Origin: Cedecea colo
Lineage (GTDB): Bacteria > Pseudomonadota > Gammaproteobacteria > Enterobacterales > Enterobacteriaceae
Assembly (NCBI RefSeq): GCF_011808225.1
Contig: NZ_SOYS01000003.1
Coordinates: 1 to 64,000, forward strand
Length of the DNA stretch: 64,000 nt
Direction of reading: 5' to 3'
Part shown: positions 1 through 7,930 of the stretch, piece after piece
Layout: every line of letters begins with the position of its first letter
Position numbering within the stretch: the first letter of the stretch is position 1
Program-made: the position numbers and the translations under genes
The notes under the pieces: model-generated
The model's database searches: none
What the model was told of the DNA's origin: nothing
What the model saw: only the letters and a program-made list of their open reading frames with translations

Positions 1-279
1 AGCCACGAGTGGCAGTCGTTCCTGAAATCACATGGACTGGAGGGCAGTATGAGCCGTCGTGGTAACTGCCATGACAACGCAGTTGCAGAAAGTTTTTTCC
101 AGCTACTGAAGCGTGAACGGATAAAGAAAAAGATCTACGGAACACGGGAAGAAGCCCGTAGTGATATTTTTGATTACATCGAAATGTTTTATAACAGCAA
201 GCGTCGGCACGGTTCGAGTGATCAGATGCCACCGACGGAATATGAAAATCAATATTATCAACGGCTCAGAAGTGTCTAG
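1..279 (+). CDS. IS3-family transposase OrfB, C-terminal part (5' cut by window edge)
   Basis: The reading frame is open from base 1, so the gene starts before the window; the internal ATG at 49 is not the true start. The visible part is the end of an rve-type integrase catalytic domain. The NAVAESFF segment carries the last acidic residue of the DDE triad, and the following Lys/Arg-rich stretch and the YNSKRRHGS motif are typical of IS3-family OrfB proteins. It would catalyse transposition of the insertion sequence. It lies at the outer edge of the accessory zone next to tRNA-Phe. The exact IS cannot be named from this fragment. Confidence 0.9.
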   Translation, partial: SHEWQSFLKSHGLEGSMSRRGNCHDNAVAESFFQLLKRERIKKKIYGTREEARSDIFDYIEMFYNSKRRHGSSDQMPPTEYENQYYQRLRSV

Positions 280-297
280 ATTATCCGTGGCGATTCA
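1..297 (+). mobile_element. Right end of an IS3-family insertion sequence
   Basis: The transposase stop is followed by a short tail ending in a terminus whose reverse complement begins TGAATCGCCACGG, with the TG...CA type end usual for IS3 elements. The boundary at 297 is inferred from that terminus. The left end and target duplication lie outside the window. Confidence 0.7.
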
Positions 298-839
298 AAC
301 GTCGGGGTAAGATGCGGGGAAATGGCGGGAAGACTTCAGAAAGGTTACAGTTACCGGGCAAACTCTGCTCTCTACCGGTTTCTACGGATAAGAATGGTTA
401 CTGGATATTTTTGATTTTTAAGCAAAATATCACTGGTGCTTTTGCCATCAAGCGCTGACAGATAGATATTTTCAAGTTGTTGGTTACGTGGGAGGCTGCT
501 GAAATACTTCAACCTGCTTATTTGCGATGGAAGATCGTGGGTAGTACTGATTCCGGTAACTGTTCACTTGAGTCCAACCCGGAAAGGTGTGGTAAAATGC
601 TACTAGTGACTGAAATGTGTGAGAATTCGTGAAGTGAGTGGCCGGACTACGGCTACCCTGAAAGAACAGTTTTGGTGACTCGTCTCGCACAATACAGTTA
701 CTTGGTTAAGCAGCCTTGCAAGCTGGCTTAACCTTCAATCAAACTACCTTGCTAGGCGATATTTTCGTTTACGGAGCAAGAAATTACGCGCCAAAAAAAG
801 GATCTCAAGGAGATCCTTTACGGATCGACGAATACATCA
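298..839. other. Non-coding stretch between IS end and lipoprotein gene
   Basis: About 540 bp with no convincing gene. Short reading frames here have no recognisable protein similarity or ribosome binding site. There is an imperfect inverted repeat around 702-731 (GGTTAAGC / GCTTAACC) and a terminator at the right edge. It looks like decayed accessory DNA. Confidence 0.5.
793..819 (-). terminator. Rho-independent terminator of the lipase-lipoprotein pair
   Basis: A perfect 9-bp stem (AAGGATCTC / GAGATCCTT) with a 3-base loop is followed, on the minus strand, by a run of seven T. It lies about 20 bp past the stop of the minus-strand lipoprotein gene. Confidence 0.85.
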
Positions 840-1610
840 TTATTTCATCGACAGCAACTTGTCATAATCTGGGTAGATATGAGTGATATCTTCACTGAAA
901 CCATTTGGGTAAGTCGCAGTTATATTTCCAGGGCGAATAGCTGGTGGAGTTAACACAACTACTTTGCTGAGGTGTATTTTCGGCTCAATATTGATGTTTT
1001 CTACATCCAGTGTTTTATATCTCCTCCGCCACTGCTCATATCCTGTATTACCACCGAAAAGAGACAGATCCACTTGATTATCAATGTGGTGAACAACCAT
1101 TGGGAAAAAGTCTGTTTTTAGTTCAATTATCTCTCCGCTGGACACTTTAGCCCGCCCAGTCCCATAGCCATCACTGAGACCATAGTCTCCGAAATCGAAT
1201 ATATAACTGGTATCGATAACCTTTTTCCCCTTCACCAAGGGAACATCATCCGCAATCCTGAAACTTACCAGCAGCGAGTTCAGCTGCCACTGACACGGGC
1301 CGCCACCGTCCACTGTGACGCGCAGATGACGGACATTGCTGCTATCCGACACATCGAACGGTCGTTTAACATCGTTATAGCCCGGAATATCATGCGGCTC
1401 ATTGCTGGAGTTATAGCGGACTGACTTACACTGCGCCGAACGATACAGCAGCTCAGCGGGCTGCAGCGTAATCCCTTCCGGAACCCGGAAAGTAACATCC
1501 ACCCACTTTGCATCTGCCGGGGGAGAAAGAGTCTTATCCGGACGGTTATCACACCCGAAAAGTAGCGTCAAAGCGCATGCAATGACGGCGGTTTTACTGA
1601 GAGAGTTCAA
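840..1610 (-). CDS. Lipoprotein, candidate immunity protein to the upstream lipase
   Basis: A 256-residue protein with a type II signal peptide: a short basic N-terminus, a hydrophobic core and lipobox LLFGC, with Cys20 as the expected lipidation site. Asp follows the Cys, which in enterobacteria favours retention in the inner membrane facing the periplasm. The mature part is unrecognised and has scattered cysteines. Its start overlaps the end of the lipase gene by 17 bp, so the two are translationally coupled. Antibacterial T6SS phospholipases of the Tle families are commonly paired with periplasmic or lipoprotein immunity partners in this arrangement. The immunity role is inferred from context, not from a recognised domain. 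Confidence 0.6.
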   Translation of the reverse strand: MNSLSKTAVIACALTLLFGCDNRPDKTLSPPADAKWVDVTFRVPEGITLQPAELLYRSAQCKSVRYNSSNEPHDIPGYNDVKRPFDVSDSSNVRHLRVTVDGGGPCQWQLNSLLVSFRIADDVPLVKGKKVIDTSYIFDFGDYGLSDGYGTGRAKVSSGEIIELKTDFFPMVVHHIDNQVDLSLFGGNTGYEQWRRRYKTLDVENINIEPKIHLSKVVVLTPPAIRPGNITATYPNGFSEDITHIYPDYDKLLSMK

Positions 1611-3663
1611 CTTCTTCCTCCGTTACCGCCGCAAAACGCAGCAGGGCATTTTTTCCTGTTTCTTCGGCCTGTGTCCGCCTCAGAGCCACTGGCAGCATGT
1701 CCTGCAACGCCAGAAACTCACGGTTACGTTCAACCTCATCCGGGTTACTGTAGGCTGCGCTTTTCTCAACCTCTTCCCGGAACATGACCCGCATCTCTTT
1801 CCGGTTCATATTGCGGGTCGGATCGGCCAGTTCCAGCAACTGATTGTGAATATAGGGCAGGTAGCGGTGCGCCATCGAGTGGCTGCGGGGATCTGTTCCG
1901 ATGCCGTTCAGATCCGGGTTAGTGTTCTGCGGAAAGGTTTTTGCCAGGCTGGCCGGGTTCAGACACTGGATAAACGAGGCCTGATGTTCACCGGTGGATT
2001 TCAGGCATTCCTCATTCAGGGACGGCACCACATACAACTTAGTGGCCACAAAATGCCGGGAGTAGGCCTGCCCGTCGACCAGGCTTTTCTGGTACGGACT
2101 GGTGGCCCGCATCGCGCACTGCTGCGCCCGGAAAAATATCACTGTGCTGCCGTGATGCCAGTACGGTTCTTTTTTCTCTGCAAGCCCTGTTGACTGGTAC
2201 GTCAGGTCCCGCACGGCCACGCTGAGTCCGGCTGCCGTGGTCAATGACCAGTCAAATCCCAGTTTGTCGCCCAGAGGTCCCCACGTTCTGTAAAATTCAT
2301 TATCGAGATCGGCATCCGGCGGGATCTGCGTGATAGTGTCATTGTCGTTAACGTGCCGGTAGTGTTTGATATTCCCCAGAGAGGCTATCGCCGAGCGGGT
2401 GAAAGTTCGCGGCATCCCGTAGGTGTACAGAACTGGCTGGTAATCCTTCATTTCAGCGGCATAAAGCAGCGCTAGAGCACCACCCAGACTGTGACCACAA
2501 ATAAATAATGATTTTCCTTTGTCTAAAGATGTCCTGATAGCCCGAAGATCAAACTTATCCCCGAATTTCCGTTTCGCCAGTTGATAGGCGTCCAGAAAAC
2601 CACCGTGAACATTTCCCGTTACGGCCAGCTCCGGCAGACAGCGCTTAGGGGCAAAAGACAAATCGGTCAGGATATTCAGCAGGCTATCGGTACCGCACCA
2701 GGCGACCAGCACATGTGCAGCACATTCCACCGTAAACAGGCGGGTATCACCTTCTCCCGTCGGCCCCTCCCCGGTGTTCAGGTAGACCGGAGGCAGATAG
2801 CGCTCGCGGAACGGCACATCCACCGCCAGCGTGTGGAACCACGACGGATACTCGGCAAACTGCGGGATACAGGACAAATCCTGACACTTCCGCCGGAAAA
2901 AATAATCGATAGTCGGGTTATTAGACTCTGCGGCATACACAAGGTCGGCCATGATGCCGAGGTTCAGCCCATTGGCGAGGTCATAATCTTTCGTGTCGTG
3001 TAACGACAGCACCCACGCCCGGAACGGACAGATTTCTATCACATGGCGCTGCTCCAGCGCGTCCCGCGCGATTTTCGTCCCTTTCATCTCCTTTCCGGTC
3101 GGAAAATGAAACATTGGAGGATCAGTCTCAGTCCATCCCGGCATCTCCGGCAACCGGTCACACAGCTCCCCGATGGTCACATAGTGATGGCGGTAACCGG
3201 CGGCTTCAGCTTTCCCCTGCACGTCTGAGCGCCATATGGGATCACGGGTTTCTGGCCGGAAAAGATTATTACTCACCGGCTGGCTGTTAGGGTTACGGCT
3301 GATGCCTAGCGGGCGCTGCTCCATTTCGTCGGCCAGTTGTTGGCCGTCTGTTTTCACATCTACCGCTATCCAGTACAGATCATCAAACCGTACCAGACCC
3401 TGACTGTCAGTGACACCGGCGGGCGGGTTCGGCGGCGGTGTGGGGTCAAACTGAGTGTGTCCGCCTCTGGCCCACAGAGCCAGCTCTGCCGCCGTTGCCA
3501 GCGGATGATACTCCAGCTGCACGTTGAGACCGGAAACTGGGTTGTTGTTCTCATCCACGAACTGCAGCTCCAGCCAGTACATCCGCTGCTTACCGCAGGC
3601 GACTTCTTTGTACTTCATTTTGTGACTCAGGCAGGTCACTGTCGTGTTGTCTGTTGCGTCCAT
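1594..3663 (-). CDS. Class 3 lipase, probable T6SS antibacterial phospholipase effector
   Basis: A 689-residue protein without a signal peptide. Residues about 25-125 look like an Ig or transthyretin-like beta domain (WLELQFVDENNNPVSGLNVQ, then a GVTDSQGLVRFDDLYW segment), the kind of domain used to dock effectors on T6SS spikes. The central part carries the lipase class 3 nucleophile elbow GHSLGG with Ser392. Asp440 or Asp442 in VNDNDT and His503 or His504 in YWHHG are likely triad partners. It would hydrolyse membrane lipids of a rival cell. It is followed by an overlapping lipoprotein gene, the expected immunity partner. No spike or sheath gene is adjacent on this side of the tRNA. It belongs near the Tle superfamily, but I cannot assign the subfamily. 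Confidence 0.7.
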   Translation of the reverse strand: MDATDNTTVTCLSHKMKYKEVACGKQRMYWLELQFVDENNNPVSGLNVQLEYHPLATAAELALWARGGHTQFDPTPPPNPPAGVTDSQGLVRFDDLYWIAVDVKTDGQQLADEMEQRPLGISRNPNSQPVSNNLFRPETRDPIWRSDVQGKAEAAGYRHHYVTIGELCDRLPEMPGWTETDPPMFHFPTGKEMKGTKIARDALEQRHVIEICPFRAWVLSLHDTKDYDLANGLNLGIMADLVYAAESNNPTIDYFFRRKCQDLSCIPQFAEYPSWFHTLAVDVPFRERYLPPVYLNTGEGPTGEGDTRLFTVECAAHVLVAWCGTDSLLNILTDLSFAPKRCLPELAVTGNVHGGFLDAYQLAKRKFGDKFDLRAIRTSLDKGKSLFICGHSLGGALALLYAAEMKDYQPVLYTYGMPRTFTRSAIASLGNIKHYRHVNDNDTITQIPPDADLDNEFYRTWGPLGDKLGFDWSLTTAAGLSVAVRDLTYQSTGLAEKKEPYWHHGSTVIFFRAQQCAMRATSPYQKSLVDGQAYSRHFVATKLYVVPSLNEECLKSTGEHQASFIQCLNPASLAKTFPQNTNPDLNGIGTDPRSHSMAHRYLPYIHNQLLELADPTRNMNRKEMRVMFREEVEKSAAYSNPDEVERNREFLALQDMLPVALRRTQAEETGKNALLRFAAVTEEEVELSQ

Positions 3664-4231
3664 TTTGCGGTTAAATCCTTTTAATTCAATTTGTTAAATT
3701 GATTCCCACCTTGCGCGGGGCGTAATTTAACCAAAATATTCACTGTTATCTTAATATGCAATGGGCTGGAGGTTGCAGGTCATTTAGGGATTTACGGTAA
3801 GCCCCGTTTTGCAGAACGTTCTATCTCCGATTGAGAGCCTGTCTCTCGGTATTACCAGTATTCTGACCATAATCCCCCATGGATCATATTGATATAGTAG
3901 GCATAATACCCAAAAGTTGGCTAAAGCTAAATCAATCAGAGTGAAAAATGTTCGGTTTGATGTAGGGGGGAGTGAGGAGGGTCCAACGCAGGTGGTATGC
4001 GTTTTACTTCAGACCGGACAAAGACCGGATGTATCCGTGCAGTAATGAATCCGTTAGCCAGGTGCTCATGTGGAAATAGTGTCTATTGAGGATTTGAAGT
4101 CTGACAGACAAGACCACCGCGACCAGAGGGGATGGTTGCCACTTAGAGGAAATGTTTAGGCTGGATGGAAGAGGTAAAGCAGCGACATCAGCGGTCAAAA
4201 CGACCAGAAATCTACCGGAACCCAAGAAAGC
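3664..4231. other. Gene-free stretch between lipase start and tRNA-Phe
   Basis: About 570 bp with no supportable gene. It is the region just downstream of the 3' end of the tRNA-Phe gene, where tRNA-targeting elements integrate, but I see no integrase fragment and no clear repeat of the tRNA 3' end. The lipase promoter is expected in the first 150 bp, which are AT-rich, but no convincing -35/-10 pair stands out. Confidence 0.45.
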
Positions 4232-4257
4232 AAAAAAACCAGCCGTTAAGCTGGTTT
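4232..4257 (-). terminator. Terminator of the tRNA-Phe transcript
   Basis: An 8-bp stem (AAACCAGC / GCTGGTTT) is followed on the minus strand by a T run. It begins about 10 bp after the tRNA CCA end. Confidence 0.85.
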
Positions 4258-4267
4258 CTCTAAATAG

Positions 4268-4343
4268 TGGTGCCCGGACTCGGAATCGAACCAAGGACAC
4301 GGGGATTTTCAATCCCCTGCTCTACCGACTGAGCTATCCGGGC
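4268..4343 (-). tRNA. pheU: tRNA-Phe (anticodon GAA)
   Basis: A 76-nt cloverleaf beginning GCCCGGA and ending TCCGGGCACCA with the CCA encoded. The anticodon loop TTGAAAA contains GAA, and the T-loop TTCGATTC is intact. The position next to the yjdC-dsbD-cutA block matches pheU of E. coli. The gene is intact. Effector modules lie on both sides, with the lipase pair beyond the 3' end. Confidence 0.97.
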
Positions 4344-4353
4344 AACGGGGCGC

Positions 4354-4382
4354 ATTAAACTGGATTACCTTGGTCTCGTCAA
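4354..4382 (-). promoter_or_regulatory. Sigma-70 promoter of tRNA-Phe
   Basis: On the minus strand a -35 TTGACG and a -10 TTTAAT are separated by 17 bp. The -10 is followed by the GC-rich discriminator GCGCCCC, the hallmark of stringently controlled stable-RNA promoters. The tRNA starts about 10 bp downstream. Confidence 0.8.
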
Positions 4383-4670
4383 TGGAAAATCTTCATTTAA
4401 TCGTTTAGGTGCGTGTTTTTTCAGCAAAAGGTAATAACATTGCTCAAATATCAGTCTTTATGCTTCTACCAGAGCTCTACCACAGTAAAGATTTGGGTTC
4501 TGTTGAAAGACTTTCATATGATTTCTGGCGTTTGGTTTGATAACTGAAAGTCTTAGGGTTTATCAATGAAGTGTAGATGGCCGATGGCTTGTTTTTGCTG
4601 GTTAATTAAAAGACAATTACCGCGATAAATGGATGGGTATAGTCAAACTTTACTTTTTATTGAGGGATTA
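4383..4670. other. Intergenic region upstream of PAAR genes
   Basis: About 290 bp between the tRNA promoter and the first PAAR gene. It is AT-rich, contains an 8-bp inverted repeat (GACTTTCA / TGAAAGTC) around 4510-4555, and must hold the promoter of the PAAR-effector operon. No specific operator is recognised. Confidence 0.4.
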
Positions 4671-5195
4671 ATGATGGTAAGAGCACTGGCCTGCCTTGGC
4701 GACAAAACGAGTTATGGAGAAATCATTTCCGCCACTGCGACCTGGTTTGAGGGGAATAAAGCAATAGCCCGCACTGGCGACAAGGCATCATGCAGCAAAT
4801 GCAACGGATATTTTGAAATCCTGGCCTCCGCACAGGACTGGGCAGAAGAAGGCAAAGCCTATGCTGCCACAGGTGACAGAGTGCTGTGCCGTTGCCCCGA
4901 TCACTATGTTTACGGTTCAGCCACGCAGTTTACCAGCACAGGTACTGGCTCTCTGACCTCCCGCAATACCAGTCACTCGTCTGTCCCAGTGCCGCAGGCA
5001 CAGGATTCCAGCGCCCGGAACTGTATTCGCTTTCAGTGTGCCGGTGATGATGACCAGCTAATGGCTGGCTGTCGTTACACCCTGATGTTCCCGGACGGAC
5101 GTTCTGAAGCTGGCGTTACCGATGAGCACGGGGTTACCGGATGGCATTATGCCGAATCGGCAGACGATATCAGTCTGCATATCCTTACGGACTGA
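4671..5195 (+). CDS. PAAR-domain protein 1 with C-terminal effector-docking domain
   Basis: The start is taken at the first of two adjacent ATGs (4671, 4674) behind a GAGGG ribosome binding site; this gives 174 residues. Residues about 1-90 form a PAAR-type fold with repeated GDK/GDR turns (LGDKTSYG, RTGDKASC, ATGDRVLC) and paired cysteines (CSKC, CRC) that could bind zinc at the tip. A linker rich in Ser/Thr/Gln leads to a C-terminal domain of about 55 residues (starting RFQCAGDDDQLMAGCRY) that recurs in the next protein. PAAR proteins cap the VgrG spike of the T6SS, and C-terminal extensions of this kind recruit cargo. It heads a tightly spaced operon with a second PAAR gene, an effector and an immunity gene. 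Confidence 0.75.
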   Translation: MMVRALACLGDKTSYGEIISATATWFEGNKAIARTGDKASCSKCNGYFEILASAQDWAEEGKAYAATGDRVLCRCPDHYVYGSATQFTSTGTGSLTSRNTSHSSVPVPQAQDSSARNCIRFQCAGDDDQLMAGCRYTLMFPDGRSEAGVTDEHGVTGWHYAESADDISLHILTD

Positions 5196-5204
5196 GGAAA
5201 AGGT

Positions 5205-5735
5205 ATGTCAGACAACAGATGGAGCGGTGTACATGGCAAAAACTCCGGGCTGGATGGTGATAAAACATCTACAGGTGCAGTCTGTTATGCCGGGAGTCAG
5301 GGCTGGTCAGTAAACGGAAGGCGAAAGCTCTATGTGGGAGATAAAACTTCGCCCTGCCCGAGATGTGGTAAGCCCGGTGTCATTGTTTCAGGTGATCCCC
5401 GGCAGACCAATCCACAGGAGAGAGCGGTGGTTGTCTATGGTTCACCAGTACGGTGCGGATGTGCCGACGGAACGAATTATGTCATTGCCGCGGGAAATCC
5501 GTTAACGGCCAAAATTGTCAGTGCGCAGAGCCAACCTGCACAGCAATCTTCTTCACGTAACACGCTTCGTTTTCAGTGTGCTGATGATGATGGCAGGCTG
5601 ATGATCGCTTGTCAGTATGTTCTGATGTTCCCGGATGGTCATACAGAAACAGGGAGCACGGATAACGAGGGGATGACAGAATGGCATTTTGCTGAATCTG
5701 CTGAAAATATTAACCTGCATATATTAATGGATTAA
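5205..5735 (+). CDS. PAAR-domain protein 2, sharing the C-terminal domain of PAAR 1
   Basis: A 176-residue protein starting 9 bp after PAAR 1, behind an AGGAAAAGG ribosome binding site. The N-terminal part has PAAR-like turns (GDKTSTGAVCYAG, VGDKTSPCPRCGKPG, YGSPVRCGCADG) with four cysteines placed for metal binding. The last 55 or so residues (from NTLRFQCADDDGRL) are a close paralogue of the tail of PAAR 1, while the PAAR parts differ. The stop is 2 bp before the effector start, so effector loading onto this spike protein is the natural inference. The shared tail may be a transthyretin-like docking domain. The family name for this PAAR variant is not certain. Confidence 0.7.
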   Translation: MSDNRWSGVHGKNSGLDGDKTSTGAVCYAGSQGWSVNGRRKLYVGDKTSPCPRCGKPGVIVSGDPRQTNPQERAVVVYGSPVRCGCADGTNYVIAAGNPLTAKIVSAQSQPAQQSSSRNTLRFQCADDDGRLMIACQYVLMFPDGHTETGSTDNEGMTEWHFAESAENINLHILMD

Positions 5736-5737
5736 TT

Positions 5738-6922
5738 ATGGCTGTGTATCATCTCAGTACCCGTATAAATTCCAATGTTCCGGCTGATTATTTGTTGTAC
5801 GATTTGTGTATTTACCGCATGGATTCCGAAAGAAATAAATATACCCTGATTGATGTGAAGCAACATCCTTTTCAGAGTAATTACGAAACGCAAAGTCACA
5901 TGACCGGAAATATAAATGAGTCTCTCTCCACTATTTATATTATGGAAGTCAAACTTTACCGTAACACCATGTTGCACATACACTGTGTGACGCCTGTACC
6001 GTTTACTAAAATGTACACGCTGGAAGAATTTGCATCAGGTAAAGCCTGGTCTCCGGTAAAACGTGAGAACCCCTGTTATTTTGAGTCAAAAGGTACAATG
6101 AAGCCTGAAAGCCGGGGGGGCGAAACAAAACTAATACAAATCACTGTGCCGGAGCGTCCATTTATTGCGAAAGAATATCCAGTTGGTAATCCTCTGGATC
6201 CTTTTGAAAAAAGTATAATAGAACAACAAATAAATAAAAGATATAATCATTATCCCGATGCTTTTCCAGATCAAAATGCGGCAAGTACTTGTGGGCCTGC
6301 CGCATTTTTTTACTGTGTCCAAATGGATCGCCCTGATGTATATGCACAGGCTGCAAGGGAACTTTGGCGATATGGAAAGACCAAAATAGGTGCATTGACG
6401 ATTTTGCCTGGAGAAGGATGTAAGCATCCTTCAGGTGTTTTTTATACAAACGATGGTAGACCAAGGATATTAGGGCTTGACTGGATGACATTGGCTGGAC
6501 TTAGAGATTCGGAGAATACTGTTTTAAGTTTTGATACTCTTGATTCTCCAGTTGCGGGGATCACTATGTGGCAAACGCTGACGGAGTGGTTCGAAAAAGC
6601 TGGTTATGAAAAAGTATTCAGTAATGTCGGCCCTGTTCAGGCTGGTATTCAAGGAATTCGAGATCTAAATGAGTATGCAAAAAATGGATATAAAGTCGTT
6701 ACATTAATTAATGACGGACTTCTAGGTAGAAGTGATTCGAATCTAACAGTACCAACACATTGGGTTGTTTGGGATAGTCCTGCGACACAGGATTCCAACG
6801 GATATATGCATTTGAATTTATTCTCATGGGGTAACGTTTATGACCAAATAAAGCATAAGAAAGATATTTCGTTCTTTGTTTCTAGGTTTTTTGGAGGGAT
6901 GGTTTTTAAACCATTAAAATAG
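5738..6922 (+). CDS. Putative T6SS effector, papain/C39-like cysteine hydrolase (copy 1, intact)
   Basis: A 394-residue protein with no signal peptide, starting 2 bp after the PAAR 2 stop. Residues 1 to about 120 form an N-terminal region, probably for spike docking. The rest is a compact enzyme-like domain. Cys185 in STCGPAAFF and His341 in PTHWVVWD match the Cys/His signature of papain-fold peptidases of C39-like type, and Asp346 or a nearby polar residue could complete the triad. A periplasmic lipoprotein follows after 1 bp, so the target is probably in the periplasm (peptidoglycan cross-links, a protein or a thioester). Codon use and AT content differ from the chromosomal core genes, in line with transfer. 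The enzymatic assignment is motif-based; a peptidoglycan amidase is an alternative. Confidence 0.6.
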   Translation: MAVYHLSTRINSNVPADYLLYDLCIYRMDSERNKYTLIDVKQHPFQSNYETQSHMTGNINESLSTIYIMEVKLYRNTMLHIHCVTPVPFTKMYTLEEFASGKAWSPVKRENPCYFESKGTMKPESRGGETKLIQITVPERPFIAKEYPVGNPLDPFEKSIIEQQINKRYNHYPDAFPDQNAASTCGPAAFFYCVQMDRPDVYAQAARELWRYGKTKIGALTILPGEGCKHPSGVFYTNDGRPRILGLDWMTLAGLRDSENTVLSFDTLDSPVAGITMWQTLTEWFEKAGYEKVFSNVGPVQAGIQGIRDLNEYAKNGYKVVTLINDGLLGRSDSNLTVPTHWVVWDSPATQDSNGYMHLNLFSWGNVYDQIKHKKDISFFVSRFFGGMVFKPLK

Positions 6923-6923
6923 C

Positions 6924-7325
6924 ATGAAGAAATTGTTAACTGTTTTTTGTTTGTTAATCCTTTCAGGATGTACATTACATGCTGAGTTTTCGCCAGAAAA
7001 GAAAGAACTTAACGATGGATTGATGGGTAAATCTTACTATGCACAGATAAATATTTTGGGTGGGAGTGTTGCTACGTTGACCAACTCTCATGGTGATAGG
7101 GAACTATTAGGTAATATCTCACCAAGTGATATGGGTTTATATTTGACTCGCTGTGACAATGATAAATATGATAATAATTGCCTTCAAGTTAAAGGAGTGC
7201 CTACTAAAGCAGGATTAATTAAAGTTAGAGTTTCGGGTTTTTTCAATGTGGCAATGTTTCAAAAGTCTAGCGAGTTCGATAAAACCTATACTATTACAAT
7301 CAAAGACTCAGAAGGGCCTTCTTAA
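6924..7325 (+). CDS. Lipoprotein, candidate immunity protein (copy 1)
   Basis: A 133-residue protein with signal peptide and lipobox LSGC (Cys16 lipidated, Thr at +2, so outer-membrane sorting is expected). The mature part resembles a putative Ig-like (He_PIG) domain: LNDGLMGKSYYAQINILGG near the start, then GVPTKAGLIKVRVSG and YTITIKD at the end. It begins 1 bp after the effector stop, the standard layout of an effector-immunity pair. It would bind and block the effector in the periplasm of the producing cell. The immunity role is inferred from position, localisation and the co-duplication described for copy 2. Confidence 0.6.
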   Translation: MKKLLTVFCLLILSGCTLHAEFSPEKKELNDGLMGKSYYAQINILGGSVATLTNSHGDRELLGNISPSDMGLYLTRCDNDKYDNNCLQVKGVPTKAGLIKVRVSGFFNVAMFQKSSEFDKTYTITIKDSEGPS

Positions 7326-7385
7326 AATTGTTTGATTGGCATGTGACATCAAGGGCATGTGAAGCCGATTAAGAAGCGGTCTCAT

Positions 7386-7807
7386 GAGACAGTAATTAAA
7401 ATTGTGTAATTGCCTGTTTTTGCTATGTTCACTCCAGTAACGGAGACAGGCAAATTATGGACGAAAAGAAACTTAGGGCCCCTGCGGCAGAACTGGCTAA
7501 AGGCCTTAAAACCGAGGCCGACCTTAATGCATTTTCCCGCATGCTAACGAAGCTAACCGTTGAAACTGCGCTGAATGCTGAACTGACAGATCGCCTCGGA
7601 CACGAGAAACATGCCCCAAAATCAGGCTCGAATACCCGCAACGGCTATTCACCCAGAACGCTGCTGTGCGATGACGGTGAAATCGAACTGAACACACCAC
7701 GTGACCGCGAAAACACCTTTAAGCCCCAGCTCATTAAGAAAAACCAGACTCGTATCACGCAGATGGACAGCCAGATTTTGTCCCTGTACGCCAAAGGCAT
7801 GACCACA
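7386..7807 (+). mobile_element. IS256-family remnant A (left end only)
   Basis: This contains the left inverted repeat region (around TAAAATTGTGTAATTGCC, 7397-7414) and the first 116 codons of an IS256-type transposase. It is cut at 7807, where the sequence switches without a gap into the effector gene of copy 2. Remnant B at 9204 is nearly identical up to the same point, so A was created by duplication together with the effector module rather than by a separate insertion. Confidence 0.75.
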
Positions 7808-7930
7808 TACTGTGTGACGCCTGTACCGTTTACTAAAATGTACACGCTGGAAGAATTTGCATCAGGCAAAGCCTGGTCTCCGGTGAAGCGTGAGAAAACC
7901 CCTGTTATTTTGAATCAAAAGGCACAATGA
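7457..7930 (+). pseudogene. Chimeric frame: truncated IS256 transposase joined to effector fragment
   Basis: A 157-codon frame. Residues 1-116 are the N-terminus of an IS256-family (mutator-type) transposase, with typical HGH-like DRLGHEKHAPKSGSNTRNGY and LNTPRDRENTF segments. From 7808 the frame continues as CVTPVPFTKMYTLEEF, a piece of the effector that matches residues about 83-110 of copy 1. Two extra A bases near 7894 (GAGAAAACCCC against GAGAACCCC in copy 1) shift the frame, so it ends before the toxin domain. It lacks all the catalytic residues of the transposase and is probably not functional. Confidence 0.8.

Noticed and set aside
484..690. 68-codon minus-strand frame near the IS3 end
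   Set aside because: No ribosome binding site, no similarity recognised, and in a decayed non-coding stretch.
4004..4312. Minus-strand frame ending in the tRNA-Phe region
   Set aside because: It runs through the tRNA gene and its terminator and has no recognisable protein features.
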